NCBI GenBank assembly: GCA_964581385.1
Contig: CAZOOK010000035.1
Span: 1-56,453, forward strand
Direction of reading: 5' to 3'
Origin: CAZOOK01 sp964581385
GTDB taxonomy: Bacteria > Pseudomonadota > Gammaproteobacteria > Nevskiales > Nevskiaceae
Length of the DNA: 56,453 bases
The translations under genes were made by a program, and so were the position numbers. Shown here one piece after another: positions 17,236-26,817 of the stretch (positions are counted from its first letter, which is position 1; every line of letters begins with the position of its first letter). The notes under the pieces were generated by a model. That model was not told the origin of the DNA, did no database searches, and worked only from the letters and a program-made list of their open reading frames with translations.

Positions 17236-17805
17236 TCACGGAAACGTGTGTGTGAAGAAGAGCGCCAGACGGTGCTGTGAAAACACCAGCCAACTTGGTA
17301 CACCACGGGCAACCCCGGCGAAGCTCACGTTGACATAGCGTTCTGCGATTTCCTTGAGTGGCGCTTCGTGCTGCGGCGCAGCGTCGACGAAAAAGACGTG
17401 CCGGCCTTCATGCATCGCCCGCTCAAAATCGCGGAAGTGCGCATTAGGGGTCTGGACACCCCACAATCCGCCCTGCCAAGTGCAAAATCCCAATATCACC
17501 AACGCCAGAAATACGAATGGCGTCCAACCCACGGGGCCCCTGCTCCAGCCAGCCACATATGCCATCAACAAGGCAAGCAGCGCCAGGCATAGGCCGAGCG
17601 CGGCACCGCGCAGCGCCGAATGCACCACATCCATTTTCATGAACGGCGTCACTGAGTGCAGGTGGCGGTGGCGCGCCACGCCAAGGTCGTCGCCAGTGAG
17701 CACGTGGATCTGCGGCGTCAAGATGCCGTTCTGTTCGAGTTCTTCCTCGAAGCGTTCCAAATCGTCCAACGTGTCACTGATGAAGAAATAGCGGGTCATT
17801 TTCAT
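17236..17805 (-). CDS. Conserved membrane protein of unknown function, two TM helices
   Basis: A 189-residue protein in three parts. The N-terminal cytoplasmic part reads like a small alpha/beta signalling fold (TRYFFISDTLDDLERFEEEL, then QIHVLTGDD). There is a helical hairpin in the membrane (ALGLCLALLALLMAYVAG and FVFLALVILGFCTWQGG). The C-terminal part, with GRHVFFVDAAPQHEAPLKEI, repeats the theme of the N-terminus. Similar proteins occur in many Pseudomonas and Xanthomonas relatives and are sometimes misnamed NAD/FAD enzymes. I claim no function. ATG 17805 has AGGA 11 nt upstream; ATG 17799 is an alternative. Confidence 0.7.
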   Translation of the reverse strand: MKMTRYFFISDTLDDLERFEEELEQNGILTPQIHVLTGDDLGVARHRHLHSVTPFMKMDVVHSALRGAALGLCLALLALLMAYVAGWSRGPVGWTPFVFLALVILGFCTWQGGLWGVQTPNAHFRDFERAMHEGRHVFFVDAAPQHEAPLKEIAERYVNVSFAGVARGVPSWLVFSQHRLALFFTHTFP

Positions 17806-18115
17806 AGCGGTATACGTCCTGGCTGTTGCCGCTCATGTGGAATTGATTTGGCCGCCCGCTCACGCGACTGCTGCGTGCCCGTACTGCCAGACCATTGCGC
17901 CTTTTGAGCTGTTGCGCCTAGTACACTTGCGCTTACTAGTGTTAGTTAGTGCACTCAACATCGGAAGAGGTTGCATCAAAGGAACAGAGCAACTTCGTGT
18001 AGCTCACGGTTGCGGTCAAGCGCGGCGGTTTTGAAAGGAGACAATTCCACCTGCAGTGATAATAAACGGCGTGTCCTGATGGCTGCGTTGATAACACCGG
18101 ATCGGTGTCGGTCAA
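17806..18115. other. Gene-free stretch of 310 bp
   Basis: It lies between two minus-strand genes. It has short frames only, and I see no RNA, repeat or convincing promoter. Confidence 0.4.
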
Positions 18116-18391
18116 TCAGCCGCCGCCGTCCTTTGTAACTCTTTCACGAAGACCGCGAGTCGCTGGCAATGACTCAAAAAGCCGCCGTGTGCCGGCGGCC
18201 GCCAAATCGCCGGATGCCAGCCGATCTGCCCACAACGCAAATCGCTTTAATGCGGTCTTCATGTCACCGATCGCGAGAAGGGTGCTTCGATGGCGACGGC
18301 GCTCCTGCAAGTAATACCTTGGCGGGTCGCTGGCATCACTTAACAAGGTCAGTCCTGTCGATTCGTCTCTGTCGATTTCGATGAAAGGCAT
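18116..18391 (-). CDS. Small hypothetical protein
   Basis: A frame of 91 residues from ATG 18391 (MPFIEIDRDESTGLTLLSD). The middle segment (PPRYYLQERRRHRSTLLAIG, then ALKRFALWADRLASGD) has an amphipathic, protein-like composition. There is no recognisable family and no clear ribosome binding site. An in-frame upstream ATG at 18424 is possible. It could be spurious. Confidence 0.35.
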   Translation of the reverse strand: MPFIEIDRDESTGLTLLSDASDPPRYYLQERRRHRSTLLAIGDMKTALKRFALWADRLASGDLAAAGTRRLFESLPATRGLRERVTKDGGG

Positions 18392-18553
18392 AGTGCACTC
18401 TGAGTTCATTGACAGCGGTTCCACGCAGCATGAAGACTGAAATACGGGCTGAGTTGTTCAAGCACTCATTCCGGCAGCGTGCTCTGGTTGCGCAGCTCTA
18501 CACGGATGGAGTCATACCGAATTCATATTGCCGTTTTGGCCGCTGCGAAATGC

Positions 18554-19387
18554 CTAAATATCCGTTGTGGCGGCCTCTTGCGTCGCTTCTTCGGACCAAT
18601 ATCCGGAGCGTTCATGGTGTCGATAAAGCCCCGTCTCCTGCTGACGATTCAGCTGCTTGGTGGATTCGTAAGGTGGAGCGTTCTTCACGGATTTCTGGGT
18701 CAGATCAATCGTGACCGTTCGATCGGTCCAGCGCACATCATCGATCCATTCCGGAGCGATCAGAACTTTGTGACCAACCCACCAGTTGCTGGTTTCGATG
18801 ACGAGGTATCGAATGGCCCAGGTCTGTTCGTCGACGAGCAGGCCCGAGACATGCCCAATTTCCCCATCCGTGGCGCGGATGTGATAGCCGATGATTTCCT
18901 TGCAGCTGCGTAAGTGCGGATCATCATTCCGATGGGCCGCGCGCTCGGCTTTCTTAATTGCGCGGTTCGCGCTTACCAACTGTCCACCGTTTTCTGTCGT
19001 GTAACCGGAATAGCCTGTAAACAAGGTGTACGGATACATGCCAGCACCCCAGAGCCCAGTGCTACCCCAGTAGGAGGCATATCCGTAATAGCCGAGATAC
19101 TCCGATTCGTGCTGCCGCGAGACCGGCTTGTCGGTGTCGATGTCCGGGCTGTTCTTCACTTTCTCCATCGTGATCGAGACGGGAAGTGTTTTGTCCGCCC
19201 AGTCTGGTTGGTGGATGGCTACGGGCGAGATCAGAACCTTCCGGTTCGAAAGCCAGGTTCCAGTCTCCACCACGAAATAGCGGATGACCCACGCATCATC
19301 ATCAAAGAGAAAATCTTCGACGTGACCGATGTTGCCGTCAGTAGCGCCGATCGAGTATTCCTCCAAGTCTTTCATGCTGCGTAACAT
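18554..19387 (-). CDS. Protein with two PRC-barrel domains
   Basis: A 277-residue protein with a duplicated PRC-barrel domain. The first (about 3-75) has MKDLEEYSIGATDGNIGHVE and WVIRYFVVETGTWLSNRKVL. The second (about 155-230) has CKEIIGYHIRATDGEIGHVS and WAIRYLVIETSNWWVGHKVL. The linker is Gly/Tyr-rich (LGYYGYASYWGSTGLWGAGM). PRC-barrels are small beta-barrels known from photosynthetic reaction centre H subunit and RimM. Tandem stand-alone forms occur in stress-related loci of many Proteobacteria, with unknown function. ATG 19387 is supported by AAAGGAG upstream; the longer frame to 19681 is not protein-like. Confidence 0.88.
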   Translation of the reverse strand: MLRSMKDLEEYSIGATDGNIGHVEDFLFDDDAWVIRYFVVETGTWLSNRKVLISPVAIHQPDWADKTLPVSITMEKVKNSPDIDTDKPVSRQHESEYLGYYGYASYWGSTGLWGAGMYPYTLFTGYSGYTTENGGQLVSANRAIKKAERAAHRNDDPHLRSCKEIIGYHIRATDGEIGHVSGLLVDEQTWAIRYLVIETSNWWVGHKVLIAPEWIDDVRWTDRTVTIDLTQKSVKNAPPYESTKQLNRQQETGLYRHHERSGYWSEEATQEAATTDI

Positions 19388-19922
19388 GGGTGTTTCTCCT
19401 TTCGAGAGGTCGTGCCTCGTTGGCGAAGCGACGACCCCGGTCCAAATCATGGTGGAATGCTGAACTGAACTGTGCACACGGAAGGGACTGCGAGTCTGTT
19501 CGCTGCCGCACTTGACAGCCAACGGCGATATCGAGGCACGCCATGATGCGATTGGCGATACGAACCTGTCCGTGATGTACGGTGTCCTCGTCGATTTGAC
19601 CCGGGCTTGCCGTGCTGACGTCGAGCAGTTGATAGCGGTGGTAGATGAGAGGTACTGACGCCGGTCGGCGACGACCCGCAATGTTGGTTGATGAGCACAC
19701 TGGTCAATACAAGTCGAGCACCAATGCTCACGGGCTTAATGAGGGAGGCCGAGCATGTGCGAAACGCGTAATCCGGTCTGTGCGACAACATACTCAAATC
19801 AAATAAGCAGCGGGGCATCGCGCATACCGATTGATATGATCCGGCCGCTTACCTGATCTGCCCGCAAATTCCAGCGGAGACGGTCACCCATCTGAGCTCG
19901 TGATCATGGATTCGACTTCTTG
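19388..19922. other. Gene-free stretch of 535 bp
   Basis: It lies between the PRC-barrel start and the transketolase stop, so it must hold the PRC-barrel promoter. Frames present are short and without family resemblance. No terminator hairpin for the tkt operon is obvious. Confidence 0.4.
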
Positions 19923-21968
19923 TCAGGCGAGCAGTGCTTTCGCGCGAGCGCAGACGTTGTCAGCGGTAAAGTCGTATTCGCGCAGCAATACTTCGGCCGG
20001 CGCGGATGCGCCAAAGCGCGTGACGCCGAGCATGTCGCCTCGGGCGCCGATGTAGCGATCCCAGCCTTGCGGTACGCCCAGTTCAACCGCGAGCCGCGCG
20101 CTGATCGAAGGCGGCAGCACCATATCGCGTTCGGCCTGCGGCAAAGCCTCGAACAATTCCCAGCTCGGCATCGAGACACAGCGCACGGCGATGCCCTGTG
20201 CCTGCAAGCGTTCCGCAGCTGCCACGATCAGGCTGACTTCAGAACCGCTCGCAAGCAGGATCAGCTCGGGCTTGCCGTTCGGCGCATCGCTCAACACATA
20301 GGCGCCACGCCGCAATCCGTTCGCCGAAGCGTAGCGGCTGCGATCGAACGTCGGAAGATTTTGTCGGCTCAGCACCAACACCACCGGACGATCGCGCGTC
20401 TCCAGTGCGACGCGCCAGGCGACCGCGGTTTCGTTGGCGTCGCCGGGCCGGATCACCGTGAGGTTCGGGATTGCGCGCAGATTGGCCAGCTGCTCCACCG
20501 GCTGATGGGTCGGGCCGTCTTCGCCAAGCGCGATGCTGTCGTGCGTGAACACATGCACGACGTGCAAGCCCATCAGTGCCGCCAGCCGGATCGGCGGGCG
20601 CATATAGTCGGAGAAGATAAGAAAGGTCGAGCCATACGGGACAAAGCCGCCGTGCGCGGCGAGTCCATTGACGACAGCGCCCATCGCATGTTCGCGCACG
20701 CCGAAGTGCAGGTTGCGTCCGTTGTAGCTCCAGCCGCCACCAGCGGAGCCTTGGGTGTCTTCATCTTTGTCGGATTGCGGATTGAAATCGCCGAGGTCCT
20801 TTAGCGCAGTGTATGTGGACGGATCGAGGTCAGCCGAGCCGCCGATCAGGGCCGGCAACCGCGGCGCAATCGCATTCATCACCCTGCCCGAGGCGACGCG
20901 CGTGGCGATGCCCTTGGCGTCGGTAGGAAAGACCGGAATGTCCGCATCCCAGCCGGGTGGCAATTCGCTGCGCAGGCTTCGCTGCAGCTCCTGCGAAAGA
21001 TCGGGATAAGCCCGCGTATAGGCGGCCATGCGATCGTTCCACGCTGTCTCATCACGCGCACCGTGCGCCACTGCTTCGCGGAAATGCGCGAGTGCTGCTT
21101 CCGGTATCAGGAATTCCGGCTCGGTCGGCCAACCTAGTTTCTGTTTGGTCTTGCGTACGTCGTCCTCGCCGAGCGGAGAGCCATGCGCCTTGAAACTGTC
21201 CTGCTCCGGCGAGCCGTAGCCGATATGCGTGCGTACCAGAATCAGCGACGGTCGCTCGGTTTCCGCACGCGCGGCCCGCAGCGCGGCGTCGATCGCGGCA
21301 AGATCGTTGCCGTCCGCCACCGATACGGTGTGCCAGCCATAGGCTTCGAAGCGGCGCGCGCGATCTTCCGAGAATGTGATGTCAGTGCCGGCGGCGAGCG
21401 TGACGCGGTTGTCGTCGTACAGACAGATCAGTTTGCCGAGCTTGAGGTGTCCCGCGAGCGAGGCTGCCTCGGCGGCGACGCCCTCCATCAGGTCACCGTC
21501 GCCGACCAGCACATAGCTGGCATGGTCGATCACCGCAAATTCAGGGCGGTTGTAGCGTGCCGCGAGCTGTGCCTCCGCGATCGCCATGCCGACCGCGTTG
21601 GCGAAGCCCTGCCCCAGCGGCCCGGTGGTGGTCTCCACGCCGGGCGTGTGTCCGCGCTCGGGGTGCCCCGGCGTCTTGCTGCCCCACTGGCGGAAGCGCT
21701 TGATCTCGTCGAGCGCTAGGTCGTAACCGGTCAGATGCAGCAGACTGTAAAGCAACGCCGAGCCGTGCCCGGCTGAAAGCACGAATCGGTCACGATCGAA
21801 CCACTGCGGATTGCGCGGATTGTGCTTGAGCAACCGTGCCCACAGCGCGTAGGCCATCGGTGCAGCGCCGAGCGGCAACCCCGGGTGTCCGCTGTTCGCT
21901 TTTTGCACGGCGTCTACCGACAGGAAGCGGAGGGTATTGATGCAGAGCTGATCAAGTGGGTTCGACAT
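19923..21968 (-). CDS. tkt: Transketolase
   Basis: A 681-residue thiamine-diphosphate enzyme that moves two-carbon units between ketose donors and aldose acceptors in the non-oxidative pentose phosphate pathway. Visible signatures: NSGHPGLPLGAAPM, GHGSALLYSLLHLTGYDL, the TPP/Mg motif GDGDLMEGVAAEAASLAGH, the pyrimidine-domain GVREHAMGAVVNGLA, and THDSIALGEDGPTHQPVEQL. Length is normal (about 665-685). AGGAG lies 5 nt before ATG 21968. It is the last gene of the tal-pgi-pgm-MFS-tkt unit, 34 bp after the MFS stop. Confidence 0.96.
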   Translation of the reverse strand: MSNPLDQLCINTLRFLSVDAVQKANSGHPGLPLGAAPMAYALWARLLKHNPRNPQWFDRDRFVLSAGHGSALLYSLLHLTGYDLALDEIKRFRQWGSKTPGHPERGHTPGVETTTGPLGQGFANAVGMAIAEAQLAARYNRPEFAVIDHASYVLVGDGDLMEGVAAEAASLAGHLKLGKLICLYDDNRVTLAAGTDITFSEDRARRFEAYGWHTVSVADGNDLAAIDAALRAARAETERPSLILVRTHIGYGSPEQDSFKAHGSPLGEDDVRKTKQKLGWPTEPEFLIPEAALAHFREAVAHGARDETAWNDRMAAYTRAYPDLSQELQRSLRSELPPGWDADIPVFPTDAKGIATRVASGRVMNAIAPRLPALIGGSADLDPSTYTALKDLGDFNPQSDKDEDTQGSAGGGWSYNGRNLHFGVREHAMGAVVNGLAAHGGFVPYGSTFLIFSDYMRPPIRLAALMGLHVVHVFTHDSIALGEDGPTHQPVEQLANLRAIPNLTVIRPGDANETAVAWRVALETRDRPVVLVLSRQNLPTFDRSRYASANGLRRGAYVLSDAPNGKPELILLASGSEVSLIVAAAERLQAQGIAVRCVSMPSWELFEALPQAERDMVLPPSISARLAVELGVPQGWDRYIGARGDMLGVTRFGASAPAEVLLREYDFTADNVCARAKALLA

Positions 21969-22002
21969 GAATACTCCTAGTCGGTTCGTGCAAGCGGCGA
22001 CA

Positions 22003-23520
22003 TCAGACCGGCAAAATGGCCTGGTGCCGGCTCACCGCTTCGCCGTCCTCGCTTTTCAGGCCGTGAAAAATGATCGATGAAAGAATCGTCAATCCGCCCA
22101 GAACGAGGAACGCCTGGTGAATACCGTTAATCAGCTGCGGAGCGCTGGAATGAAAGCGGTCGGGAATGAACACGGCGGTGGCCAACGATGCCGAAGCGAC
22201 GCCGAAACTGATCGACATCTGCTGCAGGGTACTGGCGATGGTGCTGGCGCTGCTGGTTTGTTCGCTAGTGACATCGGCATAAACCAGCGTGTTCATACTC
22301 GTGTATTGCAGCGACGTGAGGAACCCGAAAGCAAACGCCTGCAGTACGATCACCCATACCGGCGTCGCGGCACCGATGCTTGTGAAAAGCATGATCATCA
22401 CACCCAGCATCACGGTGTTGGAAATCAGCACACTACGATAGCCAAAGCGCGTGAGGATGCCGGGCATCATCAGTTTCAGACTCATCGCCGCGAGGGCCTG
22501 CGGCATCATCAGCAGGCCGGACTGAATCGGTGTGAAGCCGAGCCCGACCTGGTAGAGCAGCGGAAACAGAAACGGGATGCCGCCGATACCCAAGCGGGTG
22601 AAGAAGCTGCCGCTGACCGCCGCGCGAAACGTACGGATACGGAACAACGCCAAGCGCAGCAAGGGATGCGCGATGCTGGCTGAATGCAATCCATAGCCGG
22701 TGAGCAGCACTCCGGAAATCGTCAGAAGTCCTAGAATCTCGCGCCCGCTCAGGGTGTGCTCGCCAAACACTTCGAGCACGTAGGACAGCAGCGCGATACC
22801 CGAGCCGAACAAGATGAGTCCGATTATGTCGAGCGGGTGGCTACGCTCCTCACGGTAGTCCGGCAGGTGCCGGTACACCAGGTATAGGCCGAACAGGCCA
22901 ATCGGAATATTGACGAAGAAGATGATGCTCCAGTGAAAGTAGCCGATGATCAGGCCGCCGGCGATCGGACCCAACATCGGACCAATCAGGCCCGGAATGG
23001 CGACGAAGCTCATCGCGCGGATCAGTTCGGAGCGGGCGAAAGTCCTGACCATGGTGAGCCGCCCCACCGGCAGCATCATGGCGCCGCCGCTGCCCTGGAG
23101 CACGCGGCATGCCACCAGTACGTGAATGTCCCTCGAAATTCCGCACAGAAAAGATCCGATCGTGAAAATGCCGATTGCGGATGCGAACACGCGGCGCGTA
23201 CCGAAGCGGTCGGCCATCCAGCCGCTGACCGGAATGAACACCGCGAGGCTCAGCGTATAACTTGCCAGCACGGCCTTCATGCTTAGCGGCGCCACCTTCA
23301 GCGCCTGCGCGATTGCGGGTACCGCAGTATTCAGGATCGTCGTATCCAGCGACTCCATGAAAAATGCCACGGCCACCAGCCACGGCAATAACCGCTTGGC
23401 AGCGTCGCTTGTCACGCGCGACCACGCTGGACGAGGCCGGTTGCTTCGATCCGCGCTCTTTTTGCAGTCACCGCTGGGTTCATCCTCATCAGCCTCAACC
23501 TGTAGCGACAATCGCCGCAT
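22003..23520 (-). CDS. DHA2-family MFS transporter
   Basis: About 505 residues with roughly 14 membrane helices, the EmrB/QacA (DHA2) type of proton-driven exporter. Signatures are MESLDTTILNTAVPAIAQAL in helix 1 and SGWMADRFGTRRVF in loop 2-3; GSGGAMMLPVGRLTMVRTFA and FVAIPGLIGPMLGPIAGGLI cover motif C and its surroundings. The start is taken at ATG 23520, which overlaps the pgm end by 26 bp. The frame is open to 23646 but that part is antisense-like. Its place inside a sugar-phosphate operon is unusual: a role in sugar or acid efflux would fit but is inference; a drug exporter is equally possible. Confidence 0.85.
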   Translation of the reverse strand: MRRLSLQVEADEDEPSGDCKKSADRSNRPRPAWSRVTSDAAKRLLPWLVAVAFFMESLDTTILNTAVPAIAQALKVAPLSMKAVLASYTLSLAVFIPVSGWMADRFGTRRVFASAIGIFTIGSFLCGISRDIHVLVACRVLQGSGGAMMLPVGRLTMVRTFARSELIRAMSFVAIPGLIGPMLGPIAGGLIIGYFHWSIIFFVNIPIGLFGLYLVYRHLPDYREERSHPLDIIGLILFGSGIALLSYVLEVFGEHTLSGREILGLLTISGVLLTGYGLHSASIAHPLLRLALFRIRTFRAAVSGSFFTRLGIGGIPFLFPLLYQVGLGFTPIQSGLLMMPQALAAMSLKLMMPGILTRFGYRSVLISNTVMLGVMIMLFTSIGAATPVWVIVLQAFAFGFLTSLQYTSMNTLVYADVTSEQTSSASTIASTLQQMSISFGVASASLATAVFIPDRFHSSAPQLINGIHQAFLVLGGLTILSSIIFHGLKSEDGEAVSRHQAILPV

Positions 23521-25150
23521 CGACAATGCCCTGCGCTTGGCGCAGGATGTCGCGCAGATGATCTTCGCCGCGAAAACTCTCCGCGTAAATTTTATAGATG
23601 TCTTCTGTGCCGGAAGGACGTGCCGCGAACCAGCCGCTGGCCGCAATCACCTTGATGCCGCCGATCGGTGCGTCGTTGCCCGGCGCACGGTCGAGGACGC
23701 GTCCGATCTTTTCGCCGGCCAGCTCGGTACTCAGCACCTGCTGCGGAGACAGCTTTGCCAGCCGACGCTTTTGTTCGGCGGTCGCCAACGCTTCGACGCG
23801 ATCGGCCACCGGCTCGCCCAGTTCGCGAACGAGATCGCGGTACCGCTCGCCGGGATCGCGACCACTGTTTGCGGTGATTTCCGCAGACAGTAGCGCCGAT
23901 ACGATGCCATCCTTGTCCGTCGTCCACACGGTTCCGTCGACGCGACTGAAGGAGGCGCCCGCGCTTTCCTCGCCGCCGAAGCCGAGCGCACCGTTGAACA
24001 GACCGTCGACGAACCACTTGAAGCCGACCGGTACTTCGTAAAGCTCGCGGCCCAAGCGTTTTGCCACGCGGTCGATCAGTGCAGTACTGACCAGGGTCTT
24101 GCCGATTGCAGCAGTCGTACTCCACTGCGGCCGATGCCGGAACAGATAATCGATCAGCACCGAGAGATAATGATTCGGCACCAGCAATCCGCTGCTGCGG
24201 GTGACGATGCCGTGGCGGTCGTGGTCGGTATCGCAGGCGAACGCAACGTCGTAGCGATCCTTAACTCCAATCAGCCGCTGCATCGCGTAGGACGAGGACG
24301 GATCCATGCGGATCTTGCCATCCCAGTCCGCCGTCATGAAGCGAAAGGTCGGATCGACTTCCTCACTGACGACCGTGAGGTCGAGCCCATAGCGCTCCGC
24401 AATGGGCCCCCAATAGTGCACGCCGGCGCCGCCGAGCGGATCGACACCCATGCGGACACCGGCGCTGCGGATCGTATCGAAGTCGATGACGTGTCCCAGA
24501 TCGCCTATATAAGCGTCGAGAAAATCATGCTCGCGCGTCGTGTCGCCGTGCCGCGCGCGCGCGTAAGGGATGCGCCGCACATCCTTCAAGCCCGCTTCCA
24601 GCAGCGCGTTGGCTCTGGCTTCGATCCAACCCGTGACGCCGGTATCGGCCGGGCCGCCGTTCGGAGTGTTGTATTTGAAGCCGCCGTTGTCCGGTGGGTT
24701 GTGCGAGGGCGTCACCACGATGCCGTCGGCCAGCCCCGCCTTGCGGCCGCGGTTGTAGACCAGGATCGCATGCGAAATCACCGGCGTCGGCGTGAATTCG
24801 CCGCGCGCAGCGATCAAGGTAACAACACCGTTGGCGGCCAGCACTTCCACGGCGCTCTCGAACGCAGGCCGCGACAGTGCGTGTGTATCGATGCCGATGA
24901 ACAGCGGTCCGTCGATGCTCTGATGCTTGCGGTATTCGCAGATCGCTTGGGTGATCGCCAGCACATGCGATTCGTTGAAGCTGCGCTCGAACGACGAGCC
25001 GCGGTGACCCGAAGTGCCGAAGGCGACACGCTGCGCCGGCACCGCAGGATCGGGGCGCAGGTCGATATACGCAGCGAGCAGCTTCGGCACATCCACCAGC
25101 AGCGACGCCGGTACCGGCTTGCCTGCGAACGGACTAATCGTGCTGCTCAT
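23495..25150 (-). CDS. pgm: Phosphoglucomutase (alpha-D-glucose phosphate specific)
   Basis: A 551-residue enzyme interconverting glucose 1-phosphate and glucose 6-phosphate. The phosphoserine loop TPSHNPPDNGGFKYN, the metal loop with CDTDHDRHGIV, the sugar-binding loop GFGGEESAGASF, and the phosphate-binding end WFAARPSGTEDIYKIYAESF are all present and intact. The N-terminus (VAFGTSGHRGSSF) matches the Pgm type, not ManB/GlmM. ATG 25150 overlaps the pgi stop by ATGA (25147-25150), so translation is coupled. Confidence 0.96.
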   Translation of the reverse strand: MSSTISPFAGKPVPASLLVDVPKLLAAYIDLRPDPAVPAQRVAFGTSGHRGSSFERSFNESHVLAITQAICEYRKHQSIDGPLFIGIDTHALSRPAFESAVEVLAANGVVTLIAARGEFTPTPVISHAILVYNRGRKAGLADGIVVTPSHNPPDNGGFKYNTPNGGPADTGVTGWIEARANALLEAGLKDVRRIPYARARHGDTTREHDFLDAYIGDLGHVIDFDTIRSAGVRMGVDPLGGAGVHYWGPIAERYGLDLTVVSEEVDPTFRFMTADWDGKIRMDPSSSYAMQRLIGVKDRYDVAFACDTDHDRHGIVTRSSGLLVPNHYLSVLIDYLFRHRPQWSTTAAIGKTLVSTALIDRVAKRLGRELYEVPVGFKWFVDGLFNGALGFGGEESAGASFSRVDGTVWTTDKDGIVSALLSAEITANSGRDPGERYRDLVRELGEPVADRVEALATAEQKRRLAKLSPQQVLSTELAGEKIGRVLDRAPGNDAPIGGIKVIAASGWFAARPSGTEDIYKIYAESFRGEDHLRDILRQAQGIVDAAIVATG

Positions 25151-26817
25151 GCAGTAGTGGCCCGCAGCCGGCGATAACGCTTGATGAGCGCATTGGTGGA
25201 GCTGTCGTGGCTGAGCTCGGGATCGTTCCGGTTGGTGATTTCGGCAGCAGTGCGTTTGGCCAGCGCCTTGCCCAATTCAACGCCCCACTGGTCGAACGAA
25301 TCGATGTTCCAGATTACCCCCTGCACGAATACGCTGTGCTCGTAGAGCGCGACCAGCGCACCCAGAGTGTGCGGATCAAGTCGCTCGGCAAGGATGGTAG
25401 TGCTCGGCTGATTGCCCTCAAACGTGCGGTGCGGCACCAGCGCCGCCGGCGTGCCTTCCGCCTTCACTTCATCGGCGGTCTTGCCGAACGCCAACGCCTC
25501 GCTCTGTGCGATCAGGTTGGCGATCAAGAGATCGTGCTGATCGCCGAGCCGATTCAGCGGCTGGCAGAAGCCGATGAAGTCGCAGGGGATCAGCCGGGCA
25601 CCTTGATGAAGCAACTGATAGAACGAATGCTGGCCATTGGTGCCTGGTTCGCCCCAGTAGATCGGCCCGGTGGCGTAATCCACCCGTGCGCCGTCGAGTG
25701 TGACGTGCTTGCCGTTACTTTCCATCGCCAGCTGCTGCAGATAGGCCGGGAAGCGCTTCAGGTATTGCGCGTAAGGCAGCACCGCGACCGTCGTCGCGCC
25801 GAGAAAATTATTGTTCCAGATCGCCAGCAGCCCGAGCAGTACCGGCAAATTGCGATCCAGCGGCGCACTGCGGAAATGCACGTCCATCGCGTGGAATCCC
25901 GCCAGCATCGCGCGAAAGTGCTCCGGCCCGATCGCCAGCATGGTCGAAAGTCCGATCGCCGAATCCATCGAGTAGCGACCGCCGACCCAGTCCCAGAAGC
26001 CGAACATGTTATCGACATCGATACCAAACTTAACGACCTCGGCGGCGTTGGTCGATACCGCGACGAAATGCTTCGCCACTGCCCTCTCGTCGCCCAGCGC
26101 GTGCAAGCACCAAGCGCGAGCGGCATGCGCGTTGGTCAGCGTCTCCAGCGTGGTAAAGGTCTTGGAGCAGATCACGAACAGGGTTTCGGCGGGATTAAGA
26201 TCGTGTACCGCTTCCACGAAATCGGTGCCGTCGACGTTGGAGACGAAACGGAAAACCAGATCGCGTTGGCTGTAGTGGCGCAGCGCTTCGAACGCCATCA
26301 CCGGGCCAAGGTCGGAACCGCCGATGCCGATGTTGATTACGTTGCGGATGCGCTTTCCGCCGTGGCCGGTCCAGGCGCCGGTACGTATACGCTCGCAGAA
26401 CGCTGCCATGCGGTCGAGTACGGCATGCACCTCAGTCACGACATCCTTGCCGTCGACCAAGATGCGCTCGCCCGCCGGCGCGCGCAGAGCAACGTGCAGC
26501 ACCGCGCGTTGCTCGGTGGCGTTGATCCGCTCGCCGCGGAACATCGCCGCGATGTGTTCGTGCAGGCCGCAGGCATCGGCGAGTTCTCGCAGCAGGTACA
26601 GCGTCTTGCTGTTGATGCGCTGCTTGGAATAGTCCAGGTACAGGCCCACGGCTTCGGCGGCGAAAAGCTCACCGCGCGATGGCTCTTTGGCGAACAGCTC
26701 GCGCAGATGCCGGCCGCCGATCTCGCCGAAGTGCTCTTTTAGCGCGCACCACTGCGGGCGCCCGCTCAACCACGGTGCCGGCGCGGCACGAACGCGTTGC
26801 GGCAGATCGGCGCTCAT
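25147..26817 (-). CDS. pgi: Glucose-6-phosphate isomerase
   Basis: A 556-residue enzyme interconverting glucose 6-phosphate and fructose 6-phosphate. Motifs: NIGIGGSDLGPVM, FVICSKTFTTLETLTNAHAA, GGRYSMDSAIGLS, GEPGTNGQHSFYQLLHQG (catalytic His in NGQHS), and the C-terminal FDQWGVELGKALA with its lysine. Length is typical of the long bacterial form. ATG 26817 overlaps the tal stop by ATGA, and its own stop overlaps the pgm start in the same way. Confidence 0.97.
   Translation of the reverse strand: MSADLPQRVRAAPAPWLSGRPQWCALKEHFGEIGGRHLRELFAKEPSRGELFAAEAVGLYLDYSKQRINSKTLYLLRELADACGLHEHIAAMFRGERINATEQRAVLHVALRAPAGERILVDGKDVVTEVHAVLDRMAAFCERIRTGAWTGHGGKRIRNVINIGIGGSDLGPVMAFEALRHYSQRDLVFRFVSNVDGTDFVEAVHDLNPAETLFVICSKTFTTLETLTNAHAARAWCLHALGDERAVAKHFVAVSTNAAEVVKFGIDVDNMFGFWDWVGGRYSMDSAIGLSTMLAIGPEHFRAMLAGFHAMDVHFRSAPLDRNLPVLLGLLAIWNNNFLGATTVAVLPYAQYLKRFPAYLQQLAMESNGKHVTLDGARVDYATGPIYWGEPGTNGQHSFYQLLHQGARLIPCDFIGFCQPLNRLGDQHDLLIANLIAQSEALAFGKTADEVKAEGTPAALVPHRTFEGNQPSTTILAERLDPHTLGALVALYEHSVFVQGVIWNIDSFDQWGVELGKALAKRTAAEITNRNDPELSHDSSTNALIKRYRRLRATTA

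Noticed and set aside
25207..26742. A 511-codon open frame antisense to pgi, and similar long antisense frames opposite tkt, pgm, uvrB and the DUF349 gene
   Set aside because: They are shadow frames caused by high GC at third positions of the real genes. They have no family resemblance, and the sense genes are unambiguous.
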